Source: Aphelocoma coerulescens (lineage: Eukaryota; Chordata; Aves; Passeriformes; Corvidae). Taken from it: a stretch of 64,000 bases of DNA. The notes beneath the pieces were generated by a model, which was not told the DNA's origin, ran no database searches, and was given only the letters and a program-made list of their open reading frames with translations. A program made the translations under genes and the position numbers. The stretch covers positions 34,421,001 through 34,485,000 of the forward strand of contig NC_091020.1 of NCBI RefSeq assembly GCF_041296385.1, given 5' to 3'. Position 1 is the stretch's first letter, and every line of letters starts with the position of its first letter. This document shows, one piece after another, positions 1-13,260 of the stretch.

Positions 1-1716
1 ATGGGAGGCAGGAGAGAGGAAAAACCAAAAGCAAAGCACTCATTGAGGCTGTTTCATGTAAGAAATTTGTAGCACTGACTTTTGGGTTAGGCCAAATAAA
101 TATGAATAAACATATTCAATATTTCAACATGAACACCGGATGTGCCAGAGGTTTGTAGAGAAAAGAAAGGAACCAGGAGATAGAGACAAAGAAAGGAGGC
201 GAGTCCAAGCAACATCAATGCCTAATTTTAAGGAATTCTGAAGACAATTCCTGGTTCAGAGCCTCACACAGAGATTCATTAGTACCTACTGCCACATTAT
301 TTGGTTTATTGACTGCTGAACACCCAATATCCTCTCAAAATAAAGGTGTAATTAACAGGAACATTCCATAAAGAGCTGATGGAAGAGTTCCTTCGCCCCT
401 CTCAGAGTCCCCTTCACAACATGGCATTAAGACACCCCCATTTTAGGGACCACATCCATTTCTGGAAGTTCAGGAATGCTTGAGCCAGCCAGAAAATTCC
501 TAAGTGACTGTAAACATGACAAGCACAACGTATAAGCAAACAAAGGCAAAGCAGCTCTGCAGCCAAAAAACTATATTTATGAAGAGTTATTTTAGTGTTA
601 TTATGAGTATTTATGTAAAGGTCATAACATGCAGAGAATTTGATGGCACAAATGGAGTCTGTAAATAAAAATTCCACCCGTGTTGCTCAGAACTGGTAGC
701 AATTACAAAATGTACACAATTGCCCAGAGCTGCTTGTGCATAATAAGAGCTCGAGGTTTTTGCGTGGCCTCCCAATTCAGTATTTCTTACATTTACCTGC
801 TTTTGAAAGAGAAGAAACTCAGAGAGGACAAATGCACCGCCTGTTACGCCTTTTATGGCTCAGTATATATCCTGCTGCAGGGATTTTTTCGGGATGCTTT
901 GGCTTAACAATGGTATTTATTGATTTTTTTTTTTCCTTTTAATACTCTTAATACAGCAGTGACTCCAGAAAATGATGTGTGCCGTGGGTACAGATGTCTT
1001 TGTGGAGGCATCAAAGGAGTGATTCCAGCCCACACCTCTATCCCTCCTATTTGGTTTCCAAAACAAAGAAACGGGATGTTCACGAGCCCAATTTGACACT
1101 GAAAGATTTGTACAACAAAACAAAACAAAACTTGCTGGAGCTCCAGCCATGCCACATTTAATACAGACTTTTCATGTTACTTTTGTACAATAGAAGCACT
1201 CATTTTTTGTGTAATACTTGGGATTATTCTTTCTTTCTGAGAAGTCTTTCACATTAACTGCTGTGATTACAGCCATCACAAACTGCTTGAGAATAGGGGA
1301 TGCAGGAGGCTAAAACCAAGATAAAAAAAATCAGCTTTCACAGGATAAAACCACAATAGCCAAGATTTAAATAACTATGAGGCCTCAAAAGTTCAGTTTC
1401 TAAGTCGCTGGCGTGATCACAAATAGTTTTATTTTGTATAATTTAAGAATATTTTGCAGCTCCCTCTAATTTATTTCCGTTACCACGGACTTGCCTCTAT
1501 TCTAAATCTAACAGCTCTTCACACAGCTGAACTTTGCAGTTATTCCATCAGATAAAACTTTTTGGTTGTTGAATTATTACCTGAATTTGCCTTCAGAAGG
1601 GAAAGCAGAAAAACAAACCTCTATTCACAACGTGCTTTTACTACACACCCACGCTTTGCTTGATCTTGAAATTGCCCTTTTTTGGGTTCCATTGCAACAG
1701 GTGGAGAAATACAGAG
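1..1716. other. Unique AT-rich non-coding sequence
   Basis: No gene, RNA gene or recognisable repeat is visible here. Open frames are short, low in complexity and interrupted on both strands, and none resembles a known domain. A short T-run lies near 927-936. The sequence looks like ordinary intronic or intergenic vertebrate DNA. Confidence 0.7.
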
Positions 1717-1758
1717 AGAGATTAAATAATAGAGATTAAATAATAGAGATTAAATAAG
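1717..1758. repeat. 14-bp tandem repeat, three copies
   Basis: The unit AGAGATTAAATAAT occurs three times in tandem (1717-1730, 1731-1744, 1745-1758). The last copy ends in G instead of T. It is a small AT-rich minisatellite seed that probably varies in copy number between individuals. Confidence 0.9.
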
Positions 1759-4054
1759 AAATGTTGTCATATGACCATAAAACCTGGTGGCTGTTGGTGC
1801 TATCACCAGATTCAGCAGAAGACAATTGGCCATCACCTTTTCTCTTGTCTTTTTTAATCACTCAGGGTTTTAGCTCTGAAATAGTGCAGAAAAGCCTGGA
1901 ATCGCTGATTAAATGTTAAACCCCTCAAACCCCTAACTTCTGGCAGCTTTTTGGGATGAAATGGGGAGTTCTCTCCAGCTTTCTTTTGGCTGTGGATGTC
2001 ACCTGGATGAGAAGGAGCAAGGCTGGGGCTGTCAGCACCCAGCCCAGGCAGCCGTGGCTGCTTTTCCAAGGAGCCATCAGCTGCTGCCTAGCAACCACCC
2101 AAACCTGGTGGCTGTTTGTGTATTCCAGTTCTTGTGCAAAACTCAGCTCAGATCCCAAATTATTGCATTCAACAATAATTGCATTCAACATCAGAGCTGC
2201 AACAGATGGATGAGAAAACACGTTTTCCTGTAATTCCTCGTTCTCCAAGGCTGTGCTTGTAAAACACACACGCACCCCCCAAGAAATTCAACGCCAGGCC
2301 AAACAGAAAAATATTTCAATATGTGAATAGTTATTGCTAGTAATAGTTGTCCTTTAAGAGCCACTTCCACGAATAAAGTAATTCATATACCTTTATATTT
2401 TAATTACGACATCACTAAGAGTGGCATAGGAACAAACTTAAAGGGCCATGTTCTCCTGGGCTTGACAGAAATTTCCCTGCAAAAAAGTTGTCCCTGTGGT
2501 TTAGAAGTCCTGGTTTTTTCCTAATTTTTATCTACTGTATCTACAAGTAAGGAAAAAAAAAACCCAACCAACAAAAATAAAGCACAACCCTTTTGCACTG
2601 TGCTCTTTACTTGGATCACATTTTTAGCCTGATTTCCAAAAGGAATTTGATTTATGCCCTATCCTTCTTTACATCCAGCCTGGGGCTTTTGAGGTTGGGA
2701 CCTCTTTCAAGCAACTTGACAGCAGGGTCGATAGCTGATCTCCCAACAAGCTGACCACAAAAATCAATGGTTTTGTGGGAATGAAAGGCTACCAGGGACA
2801 GAAGATCACCAGGTCATCCCTGTTTGATCCATGGACACATTTCCCAGTCAGGCAGGGCACATCCCTTGTCCTAGGAGCAAGGAGGAGGCACAGGGGGCAG
2901 ATAGAAGAGGGGATGGGAAAGGAGACATGGGGAGGAGTGAGGAACAATATTTGGGTCTGGGCTCATGGGCTCTGTCAGCTCTGCTGCTCATGGAACGGCC
3001 TTCTTCTTGTCAGCCTGGATTTTCCATTTCACATTTTTGCTTTCACTGTCTAAAAAAATATGGAAATCTCATAGGAAGATTATGGAAATTGAGGGGCTCG
3101 GAGAAAAGTGAAGTGTTGGAGGCCAATCTGATAATGCCACAGCTGCTTGACCCCAGTACTGTGATACCTTGATCTTGTACAACATCTGTCCTGTTTAAAG
3201 TCACAGAGCAAGGCCCTGCTGGAGCCATCACCTTCCTAAACGTGACAGACTCAGCATCAGACTCCCAGATTTTACTGCAGAGAATGCCTGCAATAATGCA
3301 GTGTGAAGTGATAACTGAACAGCTCAGAACAACCAAATGCTGAAACAATTCTCCATCCAAGGCAAATGAGGTGGCTGGGGATGGCTGCCACCAGCACCAC
3401 TTTGTTTGTCCCGGAGTTGTTCCTTTCCACGACAATCTCTGATCCAGAGCCAGCACACAAGCCATTAAATAACTCAGCCACACTCTTCCCCAGCCAAATC
3501 CCGGCCCTTCCCAATTCCAGCTTTTCCACTGGGTGCTTTGGGATGAGAATTGATCCCAAATGCCTCTTCAGGGCCACCAGTTACAGGACACAGACTTTGC
3601 TGAATGCACTTTCAGAAACCTCTTGGGCCACTATTGATATTTCCTGTACCATGGAAGTGCCATCAAATCCTGCAGCTGGAAGCTGGGAAATGACCTGTAG
3701 GACACAGCTGAGCCTTTTCAGCCTCAACAAGGAGCACTCGGAGCTCCCAGCCCTGTGCTGGTCACACCAAGGCTCAGGCAGGACGTGACTCGGTCATGTT
3801 CTGCCCAAAGTCAAGGGTAGGAAAGTTCAGGTGGAATGTTCTTCTGGGAAAGCTGCAGCTGGAAATGGGGATATGAAACTGTACAGCCAATCCCCATGGC
3901 TGCAGCCCTCAAGCAAACTGAGTGCACCCTTTCTTCTCCTTTCTGCACCTATATCTTCTTTTTATCCTGATTTTCTTGGACCAATAGCCTCAGGTAGATC
4001 TCTCTAGTGGATTAGTTCCAGTTACTTTGGTTAATTTGCAATTTTAGTTTGATA
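1759..4054. other. Unique non-coding sequence
   Basis: I see no supported gene or mobile element. Two overlapping open frames of 140 to 146 codons occur at 3043-3483 (minus) and 3366-3788 (plus). They lack recognisable domains and convincing splice context, and look like chance frames in locally GC-richer DNA. A short direct duplication of TTGCATTCAACA lies at about 2162-2190. Confidence 0.6.
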
Positions 4055-4182
4055 GGGTTTTTTATTTGGTTGGTTTTTGGGGTTTTTTAAAGGGTGAGAT
4101 GTGGTTTTGTCTGGTTTGTTTGTTGGTTTTTTTGGGGTGGTTTTTTTGGTTTTTTTTTTGTTTGTTTTTTGTTTTTTTTGTA
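4055..4182. repeat. T/G-rich low-complexity tract
   Basis: About 130 bases are made almost only of T runs broken by G or GG on the plus strand (A/C on the other). No regular unit length is visible, so this is low-complexity sequence and not a microsatellite. Open frames across it (W, F, L and G only) are artefacts. Confidence 0.85.
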
Positions 4183-5169
4183 ATGGACCTTTTTTTACAT
4201 CCACTCCAAAAAGTTACTTTGGTGGCTCTTATATCCAAAGGGAAAACAGACAAAAGCCTGGTCTTTGCTAGGACAAGTTTAAATGTGTGCTGGGAGCACT
4301 CCAGCAGCTGGCCCACCCTGAGGAGGAAAATAAGCCAGTTTTATTTCAAACCCTGCACCATGGAGCTCAGTGATCCTGAATTTTCTCTCCCTAAATGCAG
4401 CCATGAAATCTGGACAGTGGGATGCTAAACAGCTGTGGACACACAGGGGTTTAATCTAGAGAGCACTGCATTACTCAAGGGAGTTGAGGCAAAAAGGCCA
4501 ATATTTACCACATGAGTATTTACTGTCAATTAAATCCAACCAACAGCAGCCAACTGGAGAGACAAACCCTGCAGGGATACCTGCAAGGGCACTGGGTTAA
4601 AGTTTTGTCCTCTTTAAACAGATTAAACCCCAGGTTCTTAGAATTTTTCCCCTTTAAAAGAGCAAAAAAATTTAAAACACACTCAGAAGTGTGTGCACTT
4701 TTTGGTGCTTAGTGGGATAAAATTCACCTATGATGTAAAAAAAAAAAAAAAACCTAAACCCAAAAATTCCAGCAAGTCAGTCATTTATTTTAAATAAAAA
4801 GGCAAAAATACTTCTCATAACCTAAACAAAGTATTATTTTGGAGTATATGTCTGGTCTATGTCACATTGATTAAAAACCATCTTATTACTCAAATGTAGC
4901 ACTGCCTGAGTTAGAGGAATGTTGGGATTAACACCTTGGCCAGAAATGTAATGCTGATAAATCTATAAATTTAGATTTATATACTTCATTCAACAGTTAA
5001 GGAAAGTTCATTAACTCAAAATTAGGTGGATTTCTCTAATTTATAATGGTCTTTTTATAGCTAAATAAAGTCCTGAAATGAGCACAAAAGGTTTCTGTAC
5101 CTTGGGTGTACATTGGTGTTCCTGGCTGTGCATTGTGATAATACTAGGATTTTCCCAGGACTTCCTAGG
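4183..5169. other. Unique non-coding sequence with an A16 run
   Basis: AT-rich sequence with a homopolymer of 16 A at 4737-4752. No recognisable element body precedes the A-run, so I do not call it the tail of a retrocopy. Nothing else is supported. Confidence 0.6.
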
Positions 5170-5226
5170 TTGAGGGTGTGGGGGTTTTGTTGGGTTTTGG
5201 GGGTTTTTTGGTGGTTTGGGTTTATC
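5170..5226 (+). repeat. G/T-rich low-complexity tract with G-runs
   Basis: The plus strand carries several G-runs (GGGGG, GGG, GGGGG, GGG) separated by T-rich loops of about 7, 4 and 14 bases. This is a weak G-quadruplex candidate because one loop is long. It resembles the T/G tract near 4.1 kb in composition. Confidence 0.6.
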
Positions 5227-6059
5227 TTTTTCCTCCCAGAGAGCAGTTCCAGCTTAGTTCCCTGTTGTCTTTTGAAAAGCAGTAGCTAAATCAAGGTGTT
5301 ATTGATTTCCTTGCAAACAAACAACTAAAAGTTCCACCAGCTCCAAACCTTATTCTTCCCAACCCTCTCCTTACCTAACAAAGCTTTTGGGTCATGGTTA
5401 CTCATTGGCAGAGCTGGATTAAGATGTGGTACATGCTACCCCCAAATTACTCTAACCTCACTCTCAGATTCCTGGAAAAAACTCCTCCTTCCTTTTGGGA
5501 CACAACTCCAAGGCTGGGTCAAAATTAGTAGAGAAAGAAGCAGAGAAAGGAGCCTATTTGGTGTGAAGTAATGCTGTAATAAAATCCAGTATTTCCCTGA
5601 AGGAGGAGTTTGCAATACCTGCACCTACAGCAGGTTACGATAACAGTCTCTGCTTTGTGGGGAGAAATAAACAGCTTTATGTTCCTGACCTCCAGCACTC
5701 ATAGCCGTGAAATCAGAGTGCAATTGGAGTTATTTGCTGCTTTTTAGACATTCATTTCTCTTCCCTGGTGCTGAAAGGCCTGGCTGAAGGCAGCTTATAC
5801 TAGATTAGGCTTCCAACACCTTCATGCATTATAGACTCCAAAGACATTTCCCCCCCTCTCAGAAGGGGAAAGCGTTGAGTCATTTCTTTTAAATATCTGA
5901 TGCAGGTTATTGCTCACAAAATGAAAGAGCTGATGTTCCAGGCTGGGCTCAGGGATGCTCCATGTCCACCTGCAGCTTCCACAACCCCCCAGGACTCAGC
6001 TCCCAGCTTCCCCTCCTGCCCTGCTCACCCTTCCCTGGCTTAACTGAGCCAGGCCCAAG
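5227..6059. other. Unique non-coding sequence
   Basis: No gene or mobile element is recognised. The composition is mixed and open frames are short. Confidence 0.6.
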
Positions 6060-6420
6060 CAGCTTATCCGAGATCCCAACGTGGATTAGCGGGAGCTCAT
6101 CGGATGCAGCCGTGTGCCAGCAATAATTACGGTCTCAAACGCGAGCGCCTGGTGGGAAGGGATTGGCATTCGTGGAGTCCCTCTCATGGAGAAACAACCC
6201 TCGTGCTACAGGAGAGGATAATTTGGCAGCTCCAGTCCCAGTAGCTCAGAGACATAAAATCCAGCCTCATCAATGTGTAAGATTAGAAGTAATTAGCCCC
6301 TGTATGGTAAAGTCATCGCTCGGAACTCGGCGCCATCTGGGGACTTTGTGTAACGGTGCCTCAGGGACAAGTAAGATGGGACCTTTGACTTCTGTGATTT
6401 TGAAGGGGCTGAGACCTAAT
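6060..6420. promoter_or_regulatory. CpG-bearing candidate regulatory element
   Basis: I count about 16 CpG dinucleotides between 6061 and 6360, clearly above the flanks, which have about one per 100 bases or fewer. The segment includes GGATTA (6083-6088, the OTX/PITX-type core), AATTA and ATTAG homeodomain cores and a GGCGCC. The mix of kept CpGs and homeodomain cores is what conserved enhancers or small CpG clusters look like. Conservation is not visible from one sequence. An 86-codon frame at 6163-6423 has no recognisable domain. Confidence 0.3.
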
Positions 6421-7762
6421 TAAATCTGCAAAGATGCTGTAACTGCATTAAAAGGGATTTTTAAATATGAGCTATATTCCCTTTCACTAAACAAACTAGG
6501 TGTATTCCACCCTGGAACAGGGAGAGAATTAATCAAGGGACAGCAAGCCAACAGCTGCTGTGCGGCTGCCAAAGAGAAGATGATACAGGATTATACAGAA
6601 CTGAAGAACGTTTAATAAGAAATGAGGGATATTTACAAGAATTGAAGAATATTTAACAGGTTTTTTGAAGGATGAGGTTTTATTCAGCTGTGGTGAAAAC
6701 CAAGCACTTAACCCTCATTGTAAATCCAAGAGAATGTTGTGTTTTTAAAATCCGTTTCTCCAAAGGCTTAACTTATAATAAACACTGATTGCTTTACATA
6801 AATAAAAGCTAATTCTCTTGTAAAAAATAATATACAATTTACTTTTTCACTCATTAAAAAAACCCCAACTTGCAGCTTTTCAAAGAGGGGTGCGCAGAGC
6901 TATTATATTTCTGCCACCGAGTTCCACAAAGCACTTCCCATCTTCCTTTTCCTTAAAAAGGCTTGGCACTTTGTACTGGGGAAAGGAAAGATTTTAAGTT
7001 CTCTGCTCAGCAATGACTGCCTCATTTATATGATCTATCTTCTCCCAAGGATGAAAAAAATTCACTTTATGATATTAACATTTTTCTACCATAACTCAGC
7101 CCTCTGCCTTTTGTCCATGCAGAGCTGGATCCCCAAAGCCTGGAAGGTGAGTGGCAAAGTATTCTAAGGGCATGAACTCAGAGTGGGACAACAGAAACAT
7201 CCTGATGGTAAAGAGAAAACAGCACTGGGATGACACAGGGATGTTTAGACACTTCATCATTCTGCCTAAAAAAGATTAACTAAAACAGCATCAAACTCAT
7301 GTGAAGGCAGGTCAGTGCTGAGAGAAGTCACCATTAGCCAAAAATCTTCAATATTATGTTTTTCCCTAAAGTCTTAGAAGCAATTTGATCTTTGCATTTT
7401 TGATGGTGGTAGGACTATAGTCATTTCTTTTATGAAAGAACCACCCTCAGCCATTCCTGAGTGAATTCAGAGTTATTTATACTGAAGTTATCCATTGTTT
7501 GGATTGCCTATAAAACTGCGAACTCAGTAATGTTTATTTGAGCCAAACTTGGTGAAAGGTTATCAACCCAAACCTATAAATACATTATCCCACACAACAC
7601 ATCCACAGTCAGCAAGATGACTGAAAACTTGTTCTTAGAATGATCCCAAAGATGATTCACTCAACAAACATGCCCCGTTACAAACCAGCCCCCAAAATAA
7701 AGAGGTCACCCTGTCACCTCCCTGGGGATGTGGTTTTGAGTTAATCATACAGAGATTTGTTC
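6421..7762. other. Unique AT-rich non-coding sequence
   Basis: No supported feature. Several AATAAA-like hexamers occur by composition (for example near 6776-6805), without an upstream gene to attach them to. Confidence 0.6.
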
Positions 7763-7910
7763 CATGGAATCATGGAAAGGTTGGGGTTGGAAGGGACATG
7801 AAATCTCATCCCATTCCACCTTCCACTATCCCAGGCTGCTCCAAGCCCCATCCAGCCTGGCCTTGGACACTGCCAGGGATCCAGGGGCAGCCCCAGCTGC
7901 TCTGAGCTAT
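7763..7910 (-). mobile_element. CR1 LINE 3' fragment (minus)
   Basis: Starts with octamer relics (GGAATCATGGAA) followed by GGTTGGGGTTGGAAGGGAC, the reverse complement of the avian CR1 3' end. It continues through the TGGCCTTGGACACTGCCAGG core and fades into unique sequence after GCTGCTCTGAG. The element therefore reads on the minus strand and is heavily 5'-truncated, as most avian CR1 copies are. It has lost part of the segment between the two blocks. No coding capacity. Confidence 0.9.
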
Positions 7911-10900
7911 GCACTGAGTAACTCAAACACTGCTGGGCTGTGGAAATCAATCCCTCATCACAGTCATGAATGGATCTGTGCTCTCCTTGAGTTACAGTAC
8001 ACACATGGAATGGTTTCCCCTCTGCCCCATATGGGCAGATCCAGGTGTCATTCCTGTGGATATCCATCCCTGAATAACACAGCTCCAGCAGCAGCTGTGT
8101 GGAAAAGCTCTGTGGGCTCTTCCTTTACAAGAACAGAAAATTTAACCAGTGACTGTGTTTTTAGGAGAGAAGCTTGATGAGCTTGATGGCTGCTCAATCA
8201 CCGTGAGAAAAACCAACAGCAATCAAAGTGCTCTGGTATTTCAAACCTTCAAGTGACCTTTCAAGAGGATTTCAGTTTGAAAATACAATATGAGGAAAAG
8301 CTATGGATTTGGGAATTCATCTTACAGCCAAAGCCTTTGCTAAATGTCTCGTGCTAGAAATGTAGAATAAACAGCAGTGGGGATCAAAGGTAGGGGGAAA
8401 AAATGAAGGAAAAGGTGGATGGGTGTCCAGATTTCATATATTATAATATATAATTATTTGTCTTCAAGTGTGGGTGTTGGAAATATCCCTCAGCTTTCAT
8501 AAAGAGAGCAATCCCACTTAGACAAACTGGGAAAGAGGAGGGGGACACAGGAAACAAAAGAAAAACCCCCACAGAAAATAAAGTCCCACTCTGATGGCAC
8601 AGTCCCTGTTCAGGAAAACACAACGGAGAGAAGGAAAACAGAGAATTTTACTGGGAAGGCCCTGGGGACTGAGGAGGAGGCTGCAAAGAAAGCCTGGCTC
8701 CATCCACCTCAGAATAGAACAGCATCCTTTATACTTTTAAAGTTGAGTTTTCATGATTTTTTTTTGGTTGGGTTTTTGTGGTTTTTTTCCCCCCTAAAAG
8801 CTGAAGAAAAGCTGGCTATAAAAGCCTCCCTATTTTTGGACAGAATGGAGAGAGAAAATCTCAGGTTAAAAAAAAAAATAATTGCAAAGAACAGTGAAGA
8901 CAAGGGAAGCTGCATTTGTACCTGAAGCTTAAAAATAGGAACTGAAATAACACAAAGTGTGTGAGTTTGAATAAGAACACACAGCCCAGAAGTGCTGAGT
9001 AATCCAGAGTGCTGCTTCCTTTTCAAAAAGGGATCTTGATATCACAGGCATCTCAAAATTAGGATGGGATTAAATACCTCAGAGGATAAGGTGAGAAAAA
9101 GTAAACCCAGGGTACATCACCTAGAAAGGAATGAAGACCAGGGTGACAAAGGAGCAGAGCCAGAAATCAAAGAAAATATAAATAAATAAAATGCAGCACT
9201 GCCTCCACATCTCCCTAAACTCGTCCTAGAACTCTAGGAACGGATATTTTCCCAGAATGGCCCAGAAAGGAGAACATTGCTGCAAAATATTGACACCAAA
9301 TAAGTTGGGAGTCGTCAGCAAGTCAAAAAAGAAGTAATAAGGTAGAGATGCACTAAAATCACAAATTCAGAAGATGAACAGGAAGAGGTATGGGGAGATG
9401 TGAAGCTCCTGGGTAGACACATGCACATTAAAATAGAGATTTTCTGCACAGTGTCATTAAACCTTGAATCTCAATGACCACAATCAGGATAATGAAGTAA
9501 CTGACAATCCCCAACAAAATTCTACCCTTCCCAAGGAGTAAATGGATCAAATCACTCCATCACACCGTTATTTTAATGTGTATAAGTTGCAAAAACCACA
9601 ACAGAAGGAGTCCATAGCTGCAGCCCTCTATGATGTATTTTTACAGAGGAATCCTCTAAATTAACAAAACAGAACCAAGTTTAGAGGTTCCCCTTCACGC
9701 TCATTTAAGCCAAACCAACATGCACTGGGCTGAGGAGGAAATGTCTGCTCTAAAATAAAAATTAAGTTGTTTGTTGAAACACAAGGCAGCACATTCAAGG
9801 CTTTTGCTCATCCCGTGTTACAGGAGGATATTTTAGAGGGCAAGGTCATAAGTTTCATATTCTTTATTGATGTTGGGAAGCAATGACAGATTTATTGTAA
9901 AGATTTGTCAGCAGCGAGGTCACTGTGCCCCAATAAACAGAAAATGTTCATTTACCTGTAACCCTACTCCAGTTAAACACTTCCTTACCCAACCCTTTGG
10001 CTGGACAAAACATGTATTTACCATATAAAGCTCGAATTCTGCATCAATATTCAGCTAATTGGAGGTTTGCTGTCATTAATTTAGATAATATACATCCATT
10101 TCACATAAATAGCTTCTAGCAGCTTCTTTAATTTAACCTTTCTTTTGGCCTCCTTTATTCACTGTCACACAACCAGCAATTGAGAGCTCACAAATGACCT
10201 CCTGTGCCACAGCCCTGCCATAACAATCAATGGGAGGAATTTCATAAAACAGATTAAATTCTACAGCATTGGCTGTGATGAATTAGTAGAATTTGTTCCC
10301 TGCAGCTGCTCAGAGTTAATCTTTGATTTTTAGCTGAGTTTTGGAAAGAGTAAACCAGGGACACATTGTAGTTTTGTCACCTCCATGGCTGGAATGGAAA
10401 TAAGAGCCACAGAAGCAAAACTTTTAAAGATTTTTTGCCTTTTATCTCCCTTATGTCGCTGCTTAAAACAATGTCTGAGGAGGGACTTCCCATGACAAAG
10501 TGTTTCTGTATAAATTTTGAGATTATTACAATTATTCTGTAATGATGATAGCTTCCTGCCTGCTGTCACACCACATCACAACGAAGCAGAGCTGAGGATC
10601 ATTTTCCCACAAAGCTTCAAAGGTGGCAAATGATCCCAAGGTAAAAAACGAGCTCCAGCACAGCAAATCACCCACCGTGTTTTGTTCAACACTAAATTAT
10701 TATTCACCATTTAAATTAAGGATTGCAAGGGAAATTCATCCCGAGCCTTTTCCATTTCCCTCATACTCACAATTCGGCTAATGAACCAAGAAAGCAATTA
10801 GTGAAACATCTCAATTTATAGCAGGTTGAGGTAATCTCTAGCCAGGGCACAGTTAAAATTCCTGCACTGTGAAAAGGAGATTTTCATCTCCTGGAGCAGC

Positions 10901-10960
10901 TCTGGGGAGTTAATGAGCCCTCCTAATACAGAGCACCAGCGATGCACAATCTGTCATTTG
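7911..10960. other. Unique non-coding sequence
   Basis: Three kilobases of AT-rich DNA without a recognisable gene or repeat. A palindromic AT patch (ATATATTATAATATATAA) sits near 8437-8454, and a T/G/C low-complexity patch near 8756-8796. Open frames of up to 137 codons are without recognisable domains; the longest (7764-8177) begins in CR1 sequence. Confidence 0.6.
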
Positions 10961-11088
10961 TGGCTGCCCCTGCATCCCTGGAAGCGTCCAAGGCCAGGCT
11001 GGATGGGGCTTGGAGCAGCCTGGGATAGTGGAAGGTGTCCCTGCCCATGGATGAGCTTTAAGGTCCCTTCCAACCCCAACCCTGGGAG
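10961..11088 (+). mobile_element. CR1 LINE 3' fragment (plus)
   Basis: Reads on the plus strand: GGCTGCCCCTGCATCCCTGG, then AAGGCCAGGCTGGATGGGGC, then GGTCCCTTCCAACCCCAACC. Relative to other copies here it has an internal deletion between CCCATGG and ATGAGCTTTAAGG. It stops at the CCAACCC motif without a clear terminal octamer. An open frame of 206 codons runs through it (10913-11533), but that is a chance frame crossing the repeat. Confidence 0.9.
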
Positions 11089-13180
11089 CACAGCAGGGAT
11101 GTCCACAAGACACAGAATTTTTCGGAGGCTTTTATCCCATGCAGCTCAGTTAAACACCCACATGACATCCAGGAGCAACCCATCCAAGACTCCACAGCAC
11201 TCTAAGGTGTGCACATCCCAGCTCCCCAGGTTTAGAGGGATTTCATTTCCGTGGGAGAGCACTTCCATGGATGATCCTCTGCTGACCCTCCTCTCCATCA
11301 GCCTGTGCCATCCCAATGGGAAAAGGGGAGAAGCAGAGAAGGGAAGCACTTACATGGGAAGTGGAGCCTGCCTGACTCATGCACAGTTAATGAGCTCCAG
11401 AGTTGGATATGATTCAGGAATTGCACATGGACATGCTCAGGTCACTACAAAAGTGCAAGAAATAATTCAACATACCCAAACATTATTGAGCTTTAACCAA
11501 CAGATGACTCAGGAAAGAAACCAGGGGTTGTGAACAGCTTAATGCAAGCAACTTTTCAGCACACAAAAATAGGGAATAAGGAAAACAAGGCTGCATAAGG
11601 AGCAGGATACATGATGGAAAATAGAGTGGCAATAACATAACTTAGTGGGGTGCTGCAGTATTTTGCCTAGTAATGATTTGTGCCTGTAAAATTTTAAGGG
11701 GACCTAAGCTGATTAGGTACATTTGTTATTTTAAGGCCTTAGGATAAGACTTATGATAGATACTCCTATAGCAAGGATTTGGGAATGGGCAACAAACACG
11801 GGAAGGGTTTTGCTCTGTTTTTTTAAAATTCAGTGGATCAATAACCACAACTTGGCTAAAAAAAGAAATGCTTAATTGAAATTCAACCAAAAGCTCCCCT
11901 GAGGCTTGGGCTCAGTTGGATGCTGGGTGGGAAAACCAGCCTCTCCCTTTTCCTTAGAATAGCAAGGAAAAAGGAGAATGAACTTGACTTTATTTACAGC
12001 AATGGCAATCTTAGGAGAAGCATGAGCCTGGGTAATTGAGTCAGAAACAGGAGTGGAAGCCTCCTGTGACAGCCTGTAACTGTCAGAGTTCCAGTCAAAT
12101 GCAGCAGACACGGATTCAAGTCATATTTGGAATGCCTGGATAGTGCCTGGATCAAACCTGGCCTCCAGACCTCTGGAGAGCTGCTCCTCACTGCAGCTTG
12201 GTCCTTCCACTCTGACACAGAGAACATTAACCAGAAAACTGCACAGCTAATTCTGCACTTGATGCTGACAACATTTCACATAGAACTGCATCAAAAATTC
12301 CATCCCCTTAGCAACTGGGAGATTCCTGCTCGAAGCAGAGATGGGAAGGACAGGGCTTTGGGAATGTTAGAGGCAGGCAAGGATTCTGTGGGTGTGAAAT
12401 TGTTGGCAATTATGTCTGATCGCTGGCTGCACATGTTTTTGCTGAATGTGTTCAGATTTACTGGAGAAATTGGCCTGAAGTATTTACTGAATTCTGGGAG
12501 GCCTGATTAAAATAAACTGTTCAAGACACTTGTACTGCACAGAGACTCTGGAGGCCAGGGAGAGCTCTGGACATGTCAGACACCAAAACAACAACAAATT
12601 AAAGAAAGGAATTGGCTCAGGAAATATTACTGCTGTTCCTGAAAACAAGCTAAAGTGCAGTTGCTACCTGAGGAGCACAAAGGGAAAGAGAAAGAACATG
12701 AGAAGCAATAAAGGGGAATTTGGATGTGGTAGAGAGGCTCGCTGCAGATAAATGATACACCATAAATGAGCACCAGTGGTTAAGAACAAATTATTCCATG
12801 GTGTCCTGCCATGCCCATCGAGGCTGGAAAGGCAGTCCTGGGATGAGAGAAAACACCCCTTCCTCACTCTTCCCACAGCTGCCAGACCCAGGGCAAGGCT
12901 CCATTTACCAGGCTGGAAACACAGGCAGAAGCACAGGTTTCCTTGCAGCTCACTGCTCAGGTTTCTCCCCTCTGGACTTCTCTGACCTTTCTGCTCCCCA
13001 GGCTGGACAGGCTCCTGGAAAGAGCCACCAAAACAGCTCTTTCAGTTTGTACAACCCCACATCCAGCCCTCTTCCCTTGGAGGCTTCCACGAGCCTTCCC
13101 AGAGCAGCGCATTTGATCAGGGAGAGGTTCACAGGGAATGAGAATTTGGGAGTGGAATTATTCCCAGCCAGACACTGCAG
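11089..13180. other. Unique non-coding sequence
   Basis: No gene is supported. Open frames of 79 to 127 codons between 11.1 and 12.5 kb have no recognisable domain, signal peptide or splice-site framing. The 13.0 kb side is GC-richer. Confidence 0.55.
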
Positions 13181-13260
13181 GAATCACAGAATCCTCAAAT
13201 GGTTTGGGTTGGAAAGGACCTCATTCCACCCCCTGCCACAAGCAGGGGCACCTTCCCTAA
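13181..13260 (-). mobile_element. CR1 LINE 3' end, short (minus)
   Basis: GAATCACAGAATCC (octamer relics) is followed by TGGTTTGGGTTGGAAAGGAC and the CATTCCACCCCCTGCC block. Similarity fades after the GGGGCACCTTCC motif. This is an approximately 80-bp 3' stub of CR1 in minus orientation. Confidence 0.85.

Noticed and set aside
3043..3788. Opposed 146- and 140-codon frames
   Set aside because: No domain, no splice context, and overlap on opposite strands; consistent with chance.
4737..4752. A16 as a processed pseudogene tail
   Set aside because: No coding-like or transcript-like body lies upstream on either strand.
10913..11533. 206-codon plus-strand open frame, the longest in the window
   Set aside because: It starts in and crosses a CR1 3' fragment, has no recognisable domain, and is overlapped by other frames.
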